Assembly: GCA_030695415.1 (NCBI GenBank)
Contig: JAUYQZ010000049.1
Span: 124,001 to 188,000, forward strand
Reading direction: 5' to 3'
DNA length: 64,000 nucleotides
DNA from: Hylemonella sp.
GTDB taxonomy: Bacteria > Pseudomonadota > Gammaproteobacteria > Burkholderiales > Burkholderiaceae_C
Positions 8,976 to 17,953 of this stretch are shown in pieces; position 1 is the first letter of the stretch; each line of letters begins with the position of its first letter. Under the pieces are notes generated by a model, which did not search any database, had not been told where the DNA came from, and saw only the letters and a list, made by a program, of their open reading frames with translations. A program made the translations under genes and the position numbers.

Positions 8976-10133
8976 CTACTTACGTTCCAGCCACCCACGC
9001 AGCCGCTCCACCCCCAGCACCAGACGCTGCGGGTCTTTGGAGGCAAAACACCATCGCAGCCAGCCCTGGGCCTCGGGGGCAAAAGCCTCGCCCGGCGCCA
9101 GGCCCAGGCCGGCCTCGCGCACCAGGCGCTTGGCCGTGGCCAGGGAATCGTCGTAACCGGCCAGGCGGAAAAAGGCGTACATGCCGGCTGCCGGCGTCGC
9201 CAGTTCCACGCCCGGCACGGCCTGCAACAGCGGCACCAGGGTGTCACGGCAGGTCTTCAGGTGGGCCACCACCCGCGGCGTGATCTCGCCGGCGCGCTCC
9301 AGCGCCACCTGGGCCGCGCGCTGGGTGAAAACACTGGCACAGGAGGTGTTGAACTCGATGAGTTTGCCCACGTCGTGCGTGATCGCCGGCGGCAGCACCA
9401 GCCAGCCCAGGCGCCAGCCTGTCATCAAAAAGCTCTTGGAGAAGCTGTGCACCACGACCAGCCGGTCTTCGGAGGAGGCGATGTCCAGGAAGCTGGGGGC
9501 ACAGCCGTTGGGCGAGGCTTCGTAGAACAGCTGCGAGTACACCTCGTCCGCCACGATCCAGGTGCCGGTGCGGCGGCAGTGGTCCAGGATGCGCTGCTGC
9601 TCCTCGCGCGTGAGCGTCCAACCCGTGGGGTTGCTGGGGGCGTTGAGGATCAGCACCTTGGTCGCTGGCGTCACCGCGGCCAGCAGCGCTTCCAGGTCCA
9701 GCGTCCAGGCACCGGCCACGGGCTTGAGGGGGATGGGCTTGAGGCGCGCACCCAGGATGAGCGGCTGCGCTGTCAGGTTGGGCCAGACCGGGGTCACGAT
9801 GGCCACCTCGTCCCCCGCTTCCAGCAGGGCCTGCATGGCAATCATCAGCGCGTTGACGCCACCCGAAGTCACGGCAATGCGGTCCGGCGCCACCGTGCCG
9901 TGCAGGCGGCTCAGGTGGATGGCAATCGCCGCGCGCAACTCGGGCAGGCCCAGGTTGTGGCTGTAGAAGGTCTCGCCCTTCTTAAGGGAATCGATGGCCG
10001 CCTGGCGGATGAAGTCTGGCGTGACCTCGTCACCCTCGCCAAACCAGAAGGCCAGCACGTCGCTGCGCCCCAGGCCGGCATTGGCCACTTCGCGGATTTT
10101 GGATTCTTCGAGGTCGAGGATGACTTGGCGCAT
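8976..10133 (-). CDS. Class I/II pyridoxal-phosphate aminotransferase
   Basis: Fold-type I PLP enzyme of 385 aa. The PLP lysine is in SFSKSFLMTGWRLGW, the family SxxK...GxRxG pattern. Other hallmarks are the ILNAPSNPTGW segment, the VADEVYSQLFYE aspartate-tyrosine pair and YSHNLGLPELRAAIA near the N-terminus. The amino donor cannot be predicted; related proteins are annotated as aspartate or general aminotransferases. It lies between the LprI-like gene and rpsO, all leftward, with no close pathway partner. Confidence 0.9.
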   Translation of the reverse strand: MRQVILDLEESKIREVANAGLGRSDVLAFWFGEGDEVTPDFIRQAAIDSLKKGETFYSHNLGLPELRAAIAIHLSRLHGTVAPDRIAVTSGGVNALMIAMQALLEAGDEVAIVTPVWPNLTAQPLILGARLKPIPLKPVAGAWTLDLEALLAAVTPATKVLILNAPSNPTGWTLTREEQQRILDHCRRTGTWIVADEVYSQLFYEASPNGCAPSFLDIASSEDRLVVVHSFSKSFLMTGWRLGWLVLPPAITHDVGKLIEFNTSCASVFTQRAAQVALERAGEITPRVVAHLKTCRDTLVPLLQAVPGVELATPAAGMYAFFRLAGYDDSLATAKRLVREAGLGLAPGEAFAPEAQGWLRWCFASKDPQRLVLGVERLRGWLERK

Positions 10134-10165
10134 ATCTACCGGTCGTAAGCGAGATGCCCGATTGT

Positions 10166-10882
10166 CTACTCCGCCTTTGGCTTTTCGCGCGCCAAAGTGC
10201 CCTCGGAGAGTATCAACGCCGAGTCCCCCTCATATTTCGCCGCCCTGATTTCGTCCACGGAGACCCAATGCATCAGCCCTCCCCTCCTCGTCGCCTTGCC
10301 GATGACGACCGCGCCATTGCGGCCGCTGGTGACCACCAAGATCGCTCCAGCGCCATGGACGACTCCCTTGACTGTGCCGTCGCCACCCTCATTGATGCGT
10401 CCGCAATCGACAGTCGCAAATGCGTGCGCGCCAATGATCGCACTCCCGGACTGGCGCAATGAAAAATAGGCACCGCCGCACTCCGCGCCCCGCTTGCGCT
10501 CGGCCGGTGAACGAAGGTCGATCGACCAGGCCCCACCGAAATCCGCCCCCGATGGAGCCCCGGAAGCGTTCATGGGTATCGATTCGGACAAGACGAGTAG
10601 GCGCGTGTGGTAATGACGTCTGACACAGGCGGCATCGCCACAGCCATCTCGTAGGCGCAACCACTCCTTCTGATCGCGCCTGACAATCTCTTCAGTCGCG
10701 GGATTGCTCTTGATGACGCCCCTGTAGAGCGATCCGAGCACATCATCCAACTCGGAGATTCCGGGATCGCCACAAATGAGGCGCTCCACCGCGGATTGCG
10801 CCTTCTTACAGTCGAAACTTGCAGCCTGGACTGAAGTTAGGCAAGGCAGCGTCAGCAGGATGGTCGAGATGATTGCCTTCAT
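10166..10882 (-). CDS. Exported LprI-domain protein (DUF1311)
   Basis: Protein of 238 aa with a signal peptide (MKAIISTILLTLPCLTSVQA) and an N-terminal LprI-type lysozyme-inhibitor domain: FDCKKAQSAVERLICGDPGISELDDVLGSLY, then a K-x-W-L-x-x-R-D-x-C stretch and CVRRHYHTRL. The three- to four-cysteine spacing fits this small helical fold. The C-terminal ~120 residues look like an independent beta-rich region with two cysteines that I do not recognise. I chose the ATG at 10882 because a TAGGA box lies eight bases upstream; the ATG at 10891 abuts that box. Family role is lysozyme inhibition or periplasmic binding; here it is inferred. Confidence 0.8.
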   Translation of the reverse strand: MKAIISTILLTLPCLTSVQAASFDCKKAQSAVERLICGDPGISELDDVLGSLYRGVIKSNPATEEIVRRDQKEWLRLRDGCGDAACVRRHYHTRLLVLSESIPMNASGAPSGADFGGAWSIDLRSPAERKRGAECGGAYFSLRQSGSAIIGAHAFATVDCGRINEGGDGTVKGVVHGAGAILVVTSGRNGAVVIGKATRRGGLMHWVSVDEIRAAKYEGDSALILSEGTLAREKPKAE

Positions 10883-11018
10883 GCAAGACATCCTACCCCC
10901 TCACGGCGACCGCCATACAGGGAACAAACGACGCGCCTCGTTAGATCGGCGGGAAGAAATGGCGTCACGTAGTGGTGTTTCAAGGGCGACCCTTCAAAAA
11001 TTTTCCGTCGCCACCAGC

Positions 11019-11049
11019 CTTGAAAACTTTCGGCCTCGTGCCCAGTTAT
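11019..11049 (+). promoter_or_regulatory. Sigma32-like heat-shock promoter upstream of the small heat-shock gene
   Basis: CTTGAAA (11019-11025), a 15-bp spacer, then CCCAGTTAT (11041-11049) resembles the sigma32 pattern CTTGAA / CCCCATnT. It lies about 63 bp before the Hsp20 ATG, in the right orientation and next to the gene type expected. Confidence 0.6.
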
Positions 11050-11111
11050 GTCCTGCGGCCGGCAGTGCCTCCGCACACCGAGTCCACCGTTTACACCACA
11101 GGAGTTCAACC

Positions 11112-11474
11112 ATGCTGTTTGTTCCCGTCATCCGCCGTTCCGCCTTCTCCCCCTCGCTGCGCGCCTTCGACCGCTTCTTCAGCGAATCCGCACCGGCCGA
11201 GCAGCAACAGGCCAGCGCCACCGAAGACAAGGCCTATGAGCTGAGCTTCGACGTGCCAGGCGTCAGCCGCGAGCAGCTGTCCATCGGCATCGAGGGCAAT
11301 GTGATCCGCATCGAGACCCTGCCCGAAGCCAAGCGCCAGTACAAGGCCGCCTACGAGCTGCCGCAGGACATCGACGTCTCTGCCAGCGAAGCCAAGCTGG
11401 AAAACGGTGTGCTCACGCTCAAGCTGGTCAAGGTGCTGCCCGAGAGCAAGACCGTCAAGCTGGCGATCAACTGA
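11112..11474 (+). CDS. Hsp20/alpha-crystallin family small heat-shock protein
   Basis: ATP-independent holdase chaperone of 120 aa. After a short N-terminal arm (MLFVPVIRRSAFSPSL) the alpha-crystallin domain begins with AYELSFDVPGVSREQLSI and ends with LENGVLTLKLVKV. A C-terminal I-x-I motif is not obvious. The start at 11112 is preceded by AGGAG; longer in-frame readings upstream would read through the promoter region. A strong terminator follows at once, so the gene is monocistronic. Confidence 0.93.
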   Translation: MLFVPVIRRSAFSPSLRAFDRFFSESAPAEQQQASATEDKAYELSFDVPGVSREQLSIGIEGNVIRIETLPEAKRQYKAAYELPQDIDVSASEAKLENGVLTLKLVKVLPESKTVKLAIN

Positions 11475-11495
11475 GCTCGTTCCAGCCTGAAAACA

Positions 11496-11521
11496 AAAAG
11501 CCACCCGCGGGTGGCTTTTTT
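11496..11521 (+). terminator. Rho-independent terminator after hsp20
   Basis: AAAAGCCACCC directly mirrored by GGGTGGCTTTTTT with a two-base CG centre, 22 bp after the stop. The stem is followed by a T-run on the plus strand, and its A-rich left side could also stop leftward transcripts. Confidence 0.9.
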
Positions 11522-11546
11522 CATGGCGTCAACACCAAGCTGAGAC

Positions 11547-11957
11547 TCACTGCGGTGGGCTACTGATGCTTTCGATCTGTCGCTTGACAGCCATGGGATC
11601 GTCTATGCCCTTGAACACCAGGTCACTGATGCCGCGGCCTGTCACCTTGAGGGTGCCAAAGCCGAAGATCCGTCCCCAGAGTCCCTGGTCGAGCTCCACG
11701 GTTTCGATCGAAGTGAGTTTCATCTCTTCGGTCTTGCGGCTGATGATGCCCGTCTTCAGGATCACCCGCTTGTTGGTCACCCCCTGCTCCGTGAACCTCA
11801 GCCTCAGGAACTCATAGAGTGCGATGAGCAAGGTGATGCCTAGCGTGGGAAAGCCCAGGACGATCCAGATCCACATCGGCAGCCAGGCAAACCAATGCAG
11901 CCTGAACCGGCCCTCGATCTTCTCGCCAGCAGACAGGGAATCGTCGATGTAGGACAT
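11547..11957 (-). CDS. PH-domain membrane protein (bPH2/YdbS type)
   Basis: Protein of 136 aa. Residues ~20-50 form two closely spaced hydrophobic segments (FAWLPMWIWIVLGFPTLGITLLIALYEF). They are followed by a bacterial PH-like domain with FTEQGVTNKRVILKTGIISRKTEEM, a pattern typical of YdbS/YdbT proteins. The start MSYIDDSLSAGEKIEG at 11957 matches the family; an upstream ATG adds 18 unrelated residues. Molecular role is unknown for the family. It is convergent with hsp20 across a shared terminator. Confidence 0.85.
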   Translation of the reverse strand: MSYIDDSLSAGEKIEGRFRLHWFAWLPMWIWIVLGFPTLGITLLIALYEFLRLRFTEQGVTNKRVILKTGIISRKTEEMKLTSIETVELDQGLWGRIFGFGTLKVTGRGISDLVFKGIDDPMAVKRQIESISSPPQ

Positions 11958-12093
11958 GGTCCGTTCTTTCCTAAGTTCTGAATTGATGAGTTCGCAACTC
12001 TCTCGCCACAAACAAGCAAGGGCCTGCCGCTTCCTGATTCAAGTGCTCGAATGTATCGGTTTCCCAGGGCTCTGCCCCGCGGCAGTCAGCATG

Positions 12094-13173
12094 TCAGACC
12101 GACTGGCTGATCGCATCCAGCGGCCAGCGCGGCTTGACCTCGAAGGTATAGGCACGGGTGGCTTCCTGCATGCCGGCCTGCAGGCGCATGGCGGCGGCCA
12201 TGGCGATCATGGCGCCGTTGTCGGTGCACAGGTGCAGTTCGGGGTAGTGCACACGCACTTTGAGCTTGGCGCATTGGGCGTTGAGTTGTTCGCGCAGCAG
12301 GCGGTTGGCGCCCACACCACCAGCCACCACCAGACGTTTCAGCCCCGTGTCTTTCAGCGCGGCCAGCGACTTTTTCACCAGCACCTCCACGATGGCCGCC
12401 TGCGTGGACGCCGCGAGATTGGCGCGCACATTCAAGGGCCAGGCTTCGACAGGCTCAGCCCGAGCGGCAGAGATTTTCTGCGCCTGCGTCAGCACCGCTG
12501 TCTTGAGCCCCGCGAAGGAAAAATCCAGATTGCCGCTGTGCAGCAGCGGACGCGGCAGCTTGAAGGCCGCGCCGTCGCCCTGCTCCGCCAATTTGGCCAG
12601 CCCCGGGCCGCCAGGGTAGGGCAGGCCCATGAGCTTGGCCGATTTGTCGAAGGCTTCACCGGCCGCGTCGTCGATGGTCTCGCCCAGGATGTCGTAGCGC
12701 CCCACCCCGTCCACCCGCATCAGCTGCGTGTGGCCGCCGGACACCAGCAAGGCCACAAAAGGGAACTCGGGCGGGTCGGCACTCAGGAAGGGCGAGAGCA
12801 GATGGCCCTCCAGGTGGTGCACGCCCAGCACGGGCTTGCCCAGGGCCGCGCCCAGGGCGCAGGCCACGCCCGCACCCACCAGCAGGGCACCGGCCAAGCC
12901 GGGGCCGCGTGTGTAGGCCACCACGTCGATGTCTTTCAGTGTCTTGCCCGCCTCCTGCATGACCTGCGTGGTCAAAGGCAGCACACGGCGGATGTGGTCG
13001 CGGCTGGCCAGTTCGGGCACCACGCCACCATAGGCCTGGTGCATCTCGATCTGGCTGTAGAGCGCGTGCGAGAGCAGCTGCGGCACGGGACCGCCACTGG
13101 TTTGCACCAGGGCCACGCCGGTTTCGTCGCAGGAGGATTCGATGCCCAGGATCAAGGGCGCGGTGTCAGACAT
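12094..13173 (-). CDS. tsaD: tRNA N6-adenosine threonylcarbamoyltransferase
   Basis: Transfers the threonylcarbamoyl group to A37 of ANN-decoding tRNAs, working with TsaB/TsaE. At 359 aa it is slightly long. The N-terminus [14 protein letters not shown] and the metal-binding [10 protein letters not shown] are typical, as are ATP-site motifs [11 protein letters not shown] and [12 protein letters not shown]. The extra length comes partly from residues ~234-245 ([12 protein letters not shown]), encoded by a mobile-type Comamonadaceae repeat. It lies 26 bp after the TPP-controlled operon in the same direction, so readthrough is possible. Confidence 0.97.
   Translation of the reverse strand: MSDTAPLILGIESSCDETGVALVQTSGGPVPQLLSHALYSQIEMHQAYGGVVPELASRDHIRRVLPLTTQVMQEAGKTLKDIDVVAYTRGPGLAGALLVGAGVACALGAALGKPVLGVHHLEGHLLSPFLSADPPEFPFVALLVSGGHTQLMRVDGVGRYDILGETIDDAAGEAFDKSAKLMGLPYPGGPGLAKLAEQGDGAAFKLPRPLLHSGNLDFSFAGLKTAVLTQAQKISAARAEPVEAWPLNVRANLAASTQAAIVEVLVKKSLAALKDTGLKRLVVAGGVGANRLLREQLNAQCAKLKVRVHYPELHLCTDNGAMIAMAAAMRLQAGMQEATRAYTFEVKPRWPLDAISQSV
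12442..12467 (-). repeat. RAEPVEA-encoding short repeat inside tsaD
   Basis: The 26-bp GC-rich unit (plus strand begins GGCTTCGACAGGCTCAGC) is read in frame on the minus strand as RAEPVEA. This unit is widespread in Comamonadaceae genomes from my general knowledge, both between and inside genes. Here it sits in a loop region of TsaD without breaking the frame. Confidence 0.75.
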
Positions 13174-13199
13174 GGGAAGAAGTGTAGGCGAAGGCCCGC

Positions 13200-13979
13200 T
13201 TACTTCATCACTAAACCACCGTCCACCATGAGCACCTGTCCCGTGACAAAGCGGCTCCAGTCCGAAGCCAGGAAGAGCACCGGCCCCGCCACGTCCTCGG
13301 GCCGGGCGATGCGCCGCAGCGGCGTCTGCGCCACGATGGCTTCTTTCACATCTTCCTTGGTCGCGCGGCTGGCGTCGGTCGGGTAGACCAGGCCGGGCGC
13401 CACGCAGTTCACGCGGATACCCAGGGGCCCCAGTTCGGCCGCGAGGTTGCGGCTGAAACCCACCAGCGCGGACTTGGCCGTGGCGTAGTCGTGGTACGGG
13501 ACCACCGGCCGCTCGACCAGATCACTGGCCAGGTTGATGATGCAACCCTGCGCGCGCTGGCGCATGCCGGGCAGCACGGCCTGGCAGACGTTGTAGGTGG
13601 CGCGCACCGCGCCGTCGAACTGGGTCTGGTAATCGGCCCACTCCGTTTCCCAGAAGCGCTTGCGCTGCTCGGGATCGAAGCGGTAGGGCGCGAAGGCGTT
13701 GTTGACCAGCACATCGATGCGTCCCAATTCGGAGAGCACCTGCGCCACCATCGCCTGCACCTGCACCGGATCGTTGACGTCGGCACGGAGGGCCCAGGCA
13801 TCGCCACCGGTTGCAGCGCCGGCGGCCTTGCACTGCGCCACCACCTCATTCGCCGCGGCCTCGTTGCGCAGGTAGTTCACCACCACAAAACCGCCCTCGG
13901 CCGCGAAGGCCCGAGCGATGGCCGCGCCGATACCGCGGCTGGCGCCGGTGACGAGGATGACCTGGCCCTGGAAGTTCAT
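13200..13979 (-). CDS. Short-chain dehydrogenase/reductase, last gene of the TPP-riboswitch operon
   Basis: Classical SDR of 259 aa. The cofactor loop is [15 protein letters not shown], followed by NNA in VLVNNAFAP. The catalytic Ser lies in NLASDL and the Tyr/Lys pair in YATAK, so the active site is complete. The C-terminal [12 protein letters not shown] is typical of FabG-like members. It follows the substrate-binding protein gene by two bases. In this operon it could reduce the aldehyde made by the LuxE/LuxC pair to an alcohol; that role is inferred and the substrate is unknown. Confidence 0.9.
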   Translation of the reverse strand: MNFQGQVILVTGASRGIGAAIARAFAAEGGFVVVNYLRNEAAANEVVAQCKAAGAATGGDAWALRADVNDPVQVQAMVAQVLSELGRIDVLVNNAFAPYRFDPEQRKRFWETEWADYQTQFDGAVRATYNVCQAVLPGMRQRAQGCIINLASDLVERPVVPYHDYATAKSALVGFSRNLAAELGPLGIRVNCVAPGLVYPTDASRATKEDVKEAIVAQTPLRRIARPEDVAGPVLFLASDWSRFVTGQVLMVDGGLVMK

Positions 13980-13981
13980 GA

Positions 13982-14971
13982 TTACTTTCTCGCGGGCAGC
14001 AGCTCGCTGCTGACCACGTCCTTCATCTTCAGCTCACGCTGGATCAGGCCGATCTTCTTCCAGGCGTCGGCGCCCTTTTGCAGCATGTCGATGTCGATCG
14101 CGCCCAACCCCTGCTTTTGCGTCAGCGGCGACACGCTGGAGGCATTGCGCAACTTGATCACCTCCAGGTTCACGGCCTCGTTCTGGCCGTTGATGGCGCG
14201 CTTGACCGCCAGCGCGGCGGCCTCCTGCGGCTGGGCGATCATCCATTGCATGCTGTCGCGGTAGGCGGCCAGGAAGCGCTTGAGCACGTCCTTCTTCTGC
14301 TGGAAGGTCTCCTCACGCACGACAAAGATGTCGCTGGACACGTTGAGAGAGTTCCGCACTTCCATCACGTTCACGTCGCCCACACCTCGGGCCCGGGCCA
14401 CCAGCAGGCCGGTGTCCGTGGCAGCGGTGGCGTCCACCTGCCCCTGCATCAGCGGCGCGAAGTTCAGCAGGCCCGTAACGACGATGGTCACGTCCTTCTC
14501 GCTCAGGCCGGCCTGGTTCAGCAGCAGCTGCAAATTGGTCAGCGTGCCGCTGGACAGGCTGTAGACGCCGATCTTCTTGCCCTTGAGGTCCGCCGGTTTA
14601 GTGATGCCGCTGCTCTTGAGCGCCACCACGTTGAAGATGTTCTGCGGGTAGATGTCGTAGATCACGCGCAGCTTCTCGCCCTTGTCCAGCGCGGCGTAGA
14701 GCGAACCCGGGTCGGTGAAGGCCACGTCGGCCTGGCCGCTGAGCAGGTTGCGCACGGCATCGCCACCGCCGGTGCCGGGCATGTAGACCATGTCGATGCC
14801 CTGGGCGCGGAAGAAGCCCTTGTCCGGCTCAACCAGCAGGTTGGTGACCTCGGAGATGGGGCCGCCCCAGCCGGCGATCGTGACCTTGTCGAGTTTGGCC
14901 TGAGCCCAGGCACCGGTGCACAGGGCGCCGAGTGCCAGCGCCGCAAGCGTGCGCAAGAGATGTCGTTTCAT
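13982..14971 (-). CDS. ABC transporter periplasmic substrate-binding protein, NMT1/THI5-like (ThiY-like)
   Basis: Protein of 329 aa with a signal peptide (MKRHLLRTLAALALGALCTGAWAQA). The mature part has the NMT1/SsuA-type fold: GGPISEVTNLLVEPDKGFF, GDAVRNLLSGQADVAFTDPG and DLKGKKIGVYSLSSGT. This family includes ThiY, which binds a formylaminopyrimidine thiamine precursor, and also sulfonate and nitrate binders. TPP-riboswitch control favours a thiamine-related ligand. It sits between the permease and SDR genes with 24-bp and 2-bp gaps. Confidence 0.88.
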   Translation of the reverse strand: MKRHLLRTLAALALGALCTGAWAQAKLDKVTIAGWGGPISEVTNLLVEPDKGFFRAQGIDMVYMPGTGGGDAVRNLLSGQADVAFTDPGSLYAALDKGEKLRVIYDIYPQNIFNVVALKSSGITKPADLKGKKIGVYSLSSGTLTNLQLLLNQAGLSEKDVTIVVTGLLNFAPLMQGQVDATAATDTGLLVARARGVGDVNVMEVRNSLNVSSDIFVVREETFQQKKDVLKRFLAAYRDSMQWMIAQPQEAAALAVKRAINGQNEAVNLEVIKLRNASSVSPLTQKQGLGAIDIDMLQKGADAWKKIGLIQRELKMKDVVSSELLPARK

Positions 14972-14995
14972 GGTGTCGTACTCATTAAAGGAAAG

Positions 14996-15745
14996 TCAGG
15001 AATAGGGTCGCAGCAGACGACGCTCCAGCCAGAGCGTGGCCTCGTACAGCAGCAGGCCGATCACCGTGATGAGCAACAGCACTGCAAACATCAACGGCGT
15101 GTCCATGGAGCCCTGGGCGGCGATGATCAGCGCGCCCAGCCCTTTGCTGGCGCCGATGAACTCGCCCACCACAGCGCCGACGAGTGCCAGCACCACGGCC
15201 ACGCGCAGGCCAGCCAGGATGGCGGGCAGGCCGGCCGGCACCTTGAGCCGCCACAGGGTCTGCCAACGCTTGGCGCCCAGCATGCGGAACAGTTCGAGGC
15301 GCGCCGCGTCCACCTGCGCAATGCCCGTGAGCGTGTTCTCCAGCAGCGGGAAGAAGCAGATCAGCGCGGTGATGACCACCGTGGGCACGGTGCCGAAGCC
15401 GAACCAGACGATGAAGAGCGGCACCAGCGCCAGCTTGGGCACCACCTGGCTGGTCACCACATAAGGCATGAGCACACGGCGCAGCGCGGGCGATTCGCCC
15501 AGCAGCACACCGCCCGCAAACCCCAGGGCCACACCCAGCGCCAGGCCCAGGCCCAGTTCCAGCAGGGTCTGCGCGATGTGCGGCCAGAGGTAACCCGTGG
15601 CCAGGCCGCGCAGCAGCGCCGCGCCGATCACGCTGGGGGCCGGCAGCACCAGCGGCGAAAACTTGTAGACCGACACGGCCCACTCCCAGGCCAGCAGCAG
15701 AATGATCAGCAAGGCGAGCGCGAAAAGACGCGGGTACTTCGTCAT
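14996..15745 (-). CDS. ABC transporter permease (ThiX/SsuC-like)
   Basis: Membrane component of 249 aa with about six transmembrane helices of the BPD_transp_1 type. The coupling EAA loop is recognisable as LGAKRWQTLWRLKVPAGLPAI near residues 142-162. It begins MTKYPRLFALALL and its start overlaps the ATPase stop by ATGA. Neighbouring genes supply the ATPase and binding protein, so the importer is complete. Family alone does not separate thiamine-precursor from sulfonate uptake; the upstream riboswitch favours the former. Confidence 0.9.
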   Translation of the reverse strand: MTKYPRLFALALLIILLLAWEWAVSVYKFSPLVLPAPSVIGAALLRGLATGYLWPHIAQTLLELGLGLALGVALGFAGGVLLGESPALRRVLMPYVVTSQVVPKLALVPLFIVWFGFGTVPTVVITALICFFPLLENTLTGIAQVDAARLELFRMLGAKRWQTLWRLKVPAGLPAILAGLRVAVVLALVGAVVGEFIGASKGLGALIIAAQGSMDTPLMFAVLLLITVIGLLLYEATLWLERRLLRPYS

Positions 15746-16500
15746 ACGACGCCCTCGCCGTCCATGGCGTGCCGCAGTTCGGCGCAGATGGCGTTGAAAG
15801 CCGCGCCGTAGCGCAGGTCCCGCCCGCGCGGACGCGGCAGGTCCACACGGATGTCATGGCGGATGCGGCCCGCATCCATCACCGCCACGCGGTCGGCCAG
15901 GTACACGGCCTCGGCGATGTCGTGCGTAACGAAAAAGACCGAGGTGCCGCGCGCGCGGCACATGGCCTGCAGTTCGTCCTGCAGTTCCTCACGCGTGATG
16001 GCATCCAGCGCGGCGAAGGGCTCATCCATCAGCAGGATGGGCGGATCGAGCAGCAACGCGCGCGCAATCGCCACGCGGCTCTGCTGCCCGCCGGAGAGCT
16101 GGCGCGGATGGTGACGCAGATAAGCACTGAGGCCCATCTGCGCCAGCAGCTGGCCGGCGCGTGCGCGGTCGGCCTCCGTGGGCGTGCGCTGCAGGGTCAG
16201 GGGCAGGAGCACGTTGTCCAGCACGGTGAGCCAGTCCAGCAAGGTGGGTTGCTGGAACACGAAACCCGTGCCGGGGCCGGGCTGGCGGATGGCCTGCCCC
16301 TGCAGGATGACCGTGCCCGAATCAGGCTGCAGCAGGCCCGCGGCCAGCTTGAGCAGCGTGGTCTTGCCGCAGCCGCTGCGACCCACCAGGCAGTGAAACT
16401 CGCCAGGCGCGATGTCCCAGTCCACACGCTGCACCACCGGCGGCCAGCCGGGGAAGGTGTAGCTCACCTGCCGCATGTCGAGGAAGGGCGCGCTGCTCAT
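15742..16500 (-). CDS. ABC transporter ATP-binding protein (ThiZ/SsuB-like)
   Basis: Cytoplasmic ATPase of 252 aa. Walker A is GRSGCGKTTLLKLAAG, the Q-loop lies in FVFQQPTLLDWLTV, the signature is QLSGGQQSRVAIARAL, Walker B is ILLMDEPF and the switch histidine is in FFVTHDIAEAV. All are intact. I chose the ATG at 16500 (MSSAPFLDMRQVSY): it lies two bases beyond the luxC stop, whereas the longer reading runs into luxC by 33 codons. Confidence 0.93.
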   Translation of the reverse strand: MSSAPFLDMRQVSYTFPGWPPVVQRVDWDIAPGEFHCLVGRSGCGKTTLLKLAAGLLQPDSGTVILQGQAIRQPGPGTGFVFQQPTLLDWLTVLDNVLLPLTLQRTPTEADRARAGQLLAQMGLSAYLRHHPRQLSGGQQSRVAIARALLLDPPILLMDEPFAALDAITREELQDELQAMCRARGTSVFFVTHDIAEAVYLADRVAVMDAGRIRHDIRVDLPRPRGRDLRYGAAFNAICAELRHAMDGEGVV

Positions 16501-16501
16501 C

Positions 16502-17953
16502 TCAGTCCCGGTACGGCGCGTAGGTTTCGGCCGCGTGCTCGGCCGAAGCTTCGAGTTCGACCATGCGCACCAGGTCCAGCAGGCTGAAACGCCCGTCATG
16601 GTGCCAGCCGGCTTCGGGTGCGGTCATCTGGCCGATGGCGCAGAGGCGCGTGGCGCCGGCCGCGCCCAGCCGCTCGGCCAGCGCATGCAATTCCTGTGGC
16701 GCGGCGGCCAGGCCCACAGTCTGCAAGACCTCGCGTTGTGCGGCCAGCAAGGGCAGCGTGTCCGCCAGGTGGTCCACCGCCTGCACCTGCACCGTGCGGT
16801 TCAGCGCGCAAGGCAGCAAAGCGCTGGCCTGCTCGGCGTAGGCCACGCACCAGCCGGCACCGGCATCGCCCAGCAGTTCCACGCCGGCCCCGGCAAAGCC
16901 CTGCATTTCCTGGCCCTGGCGCCAGCCGGCCACGCTGGCCGACTCTTCCAGCGTCAGCGTGCGGCGCGCAAATTTATGCTGGAGTGCGGCCAGTTCACCG
17001 GCCAGTTGCTGCGCGAATTCGCGCGGCGTGACGCGGCCACCGCGCGCCACGTAATAGGTGTGCGGCGAGTAACAGCCCTGCTGTTCGTAACGCACCACGT
17101 CCAGCGCCGCGGCGCGTGCCGTGGCCGGGGCATGGGCCACATCGAGCGCGGCCGCCGAGACCAGGCCCACGCTGAGCTTGTGGCCGTGCGGCAGGAAGCG
17201 TGTGCTCACCGGCACCTGCTGCCTGAGCGCTGTCAGCGTGTCGTTGCCGCCATAGGCCAGCACCGTGTCGGCTTCGGCAAACAGCGCATGCTCGCTGGCG
17301 GTGTCGCCGCCCTTGAACCAGACGATGGCCAGCACCTCGGCCAGGCGCGGCTCCACTTCGGCCAGCAGGCGCGCGAACAAGGATGCGAACAGGGGCTCGG
17401 CACTGGCCACCTTGCCGATGGCCGGCGCCTTGACCAGCAGGCCGCAGACCATGCTCCACAGCGGCAGGCCCGGCACGTTGCCGGCCCAGACATGCACCAG
17501 CAGCTCGGGGCCGAGCGCGCGCGCCATGCCACCCTTGGCGCGCGGCTGGAACTCATCGAGCAGCTTGGGGTTGCTGAAGTCTTCGGCGACGAAACGCTGC
17601 AGCTGCGGCGCGCGGAAGGTCTTGAGGTAGGCGTTGAGGCCCAGGCGCACCATCTCGGCGTCGAAACCGGAGATGCGCGGCAGCAGCAGCTCCAGCTCCA
17701 GGCGATACGGATCGGCCGGGTTGAGCAGGCGTTCGACGGCGCGGTCGATGGCGGCGATGATCTGCGACACCGGCATGGGCTTGAGCTGCGTGCGCCCCTG
17801 CTGGCGCACGTGCGCGGCCAGCGTGTGCAGCTGGGCCGGCGTGAGCTGCGGCACGGCCACGTCGACGCGCTGCGTGCCCTCACCAAAGCTCAACGTATGC
17901 CACTGGACCTCGCTGGATTTCAAGCCTGGGAGATAACCAGCGGTGACTTTCAT
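16502..17953 (-). CDS. LuxC-family acyl-CoA/acyl-protein reductase
   Basis: NADPH-dependent reductase of 483 aa related to the LuxC subunit of the bacterial fatty-acid reductase complex, which takes an acyl group onto a cysteine and releases the aldehyde. The aldehyde-dehydrogenase-like layout is visible: a VHVWAGNVPGLPLWSM stretch and a cofactor region at ~210-260. Cys294 lies in RYEQQGCYSPH, close to the acylated cysteine (about 286) of marine LuxC. Its start overlaps the luxE-like stop by ATGA. No luxA/luxB is present, so light emission is not the role. The substrate is inferred to be a small acid under TPP control. Confidence 0.87.
   Translation of the reverse strand: MKVTAGYLPGLKSSEVQWHTLSFGEGTQRVDVAVPQLTPAQLHTLAAHVRQQGRTQLKPMPVSQIIAAIDRAVERLLNPADPYRLELELLLPRISGFDAEMVRLGLNAYLKTFRAPQLQRFVAEDFSNPKLLDEFQPRAKGGMARALGPELLVHVWAGNVPGLPLWSMVCGLLVKAPAIGKVASAEPLFASLFARLLAEVEPRLAEVLAIVWFKGGDTASEHALFAEADTVLAYGGNDTLTALRQQVPVSTRFLPHGHKLSVGLVSAAALDVAHAPATARAAALDVVRYEQQGCYSPHTYYVARGGRVTPREFAQQLAGELAALQHKFARRTLTLEESASVAGWRQGQEMQGFAGAGVELLGDAGAGWCVAYAEQASALLPCALNRTVQVQAVDHLADTLPLLAAQREVLQTVGLAAAPQELHALAERLGAAGATRLCAIGQMTAPEAGWHHDGRFSLLDLVRMVELEASAEHAAETYAPYRD

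Noticed and set aside
13982..16500. Sulfonate or nitrate ABC transporter
   Set aside because: The families cannot exclude it, but the TPP riboswitch heading the same operon makes a thiamine-related substrate more likely; no ssuD, tauD or nitrate genes are nearby.
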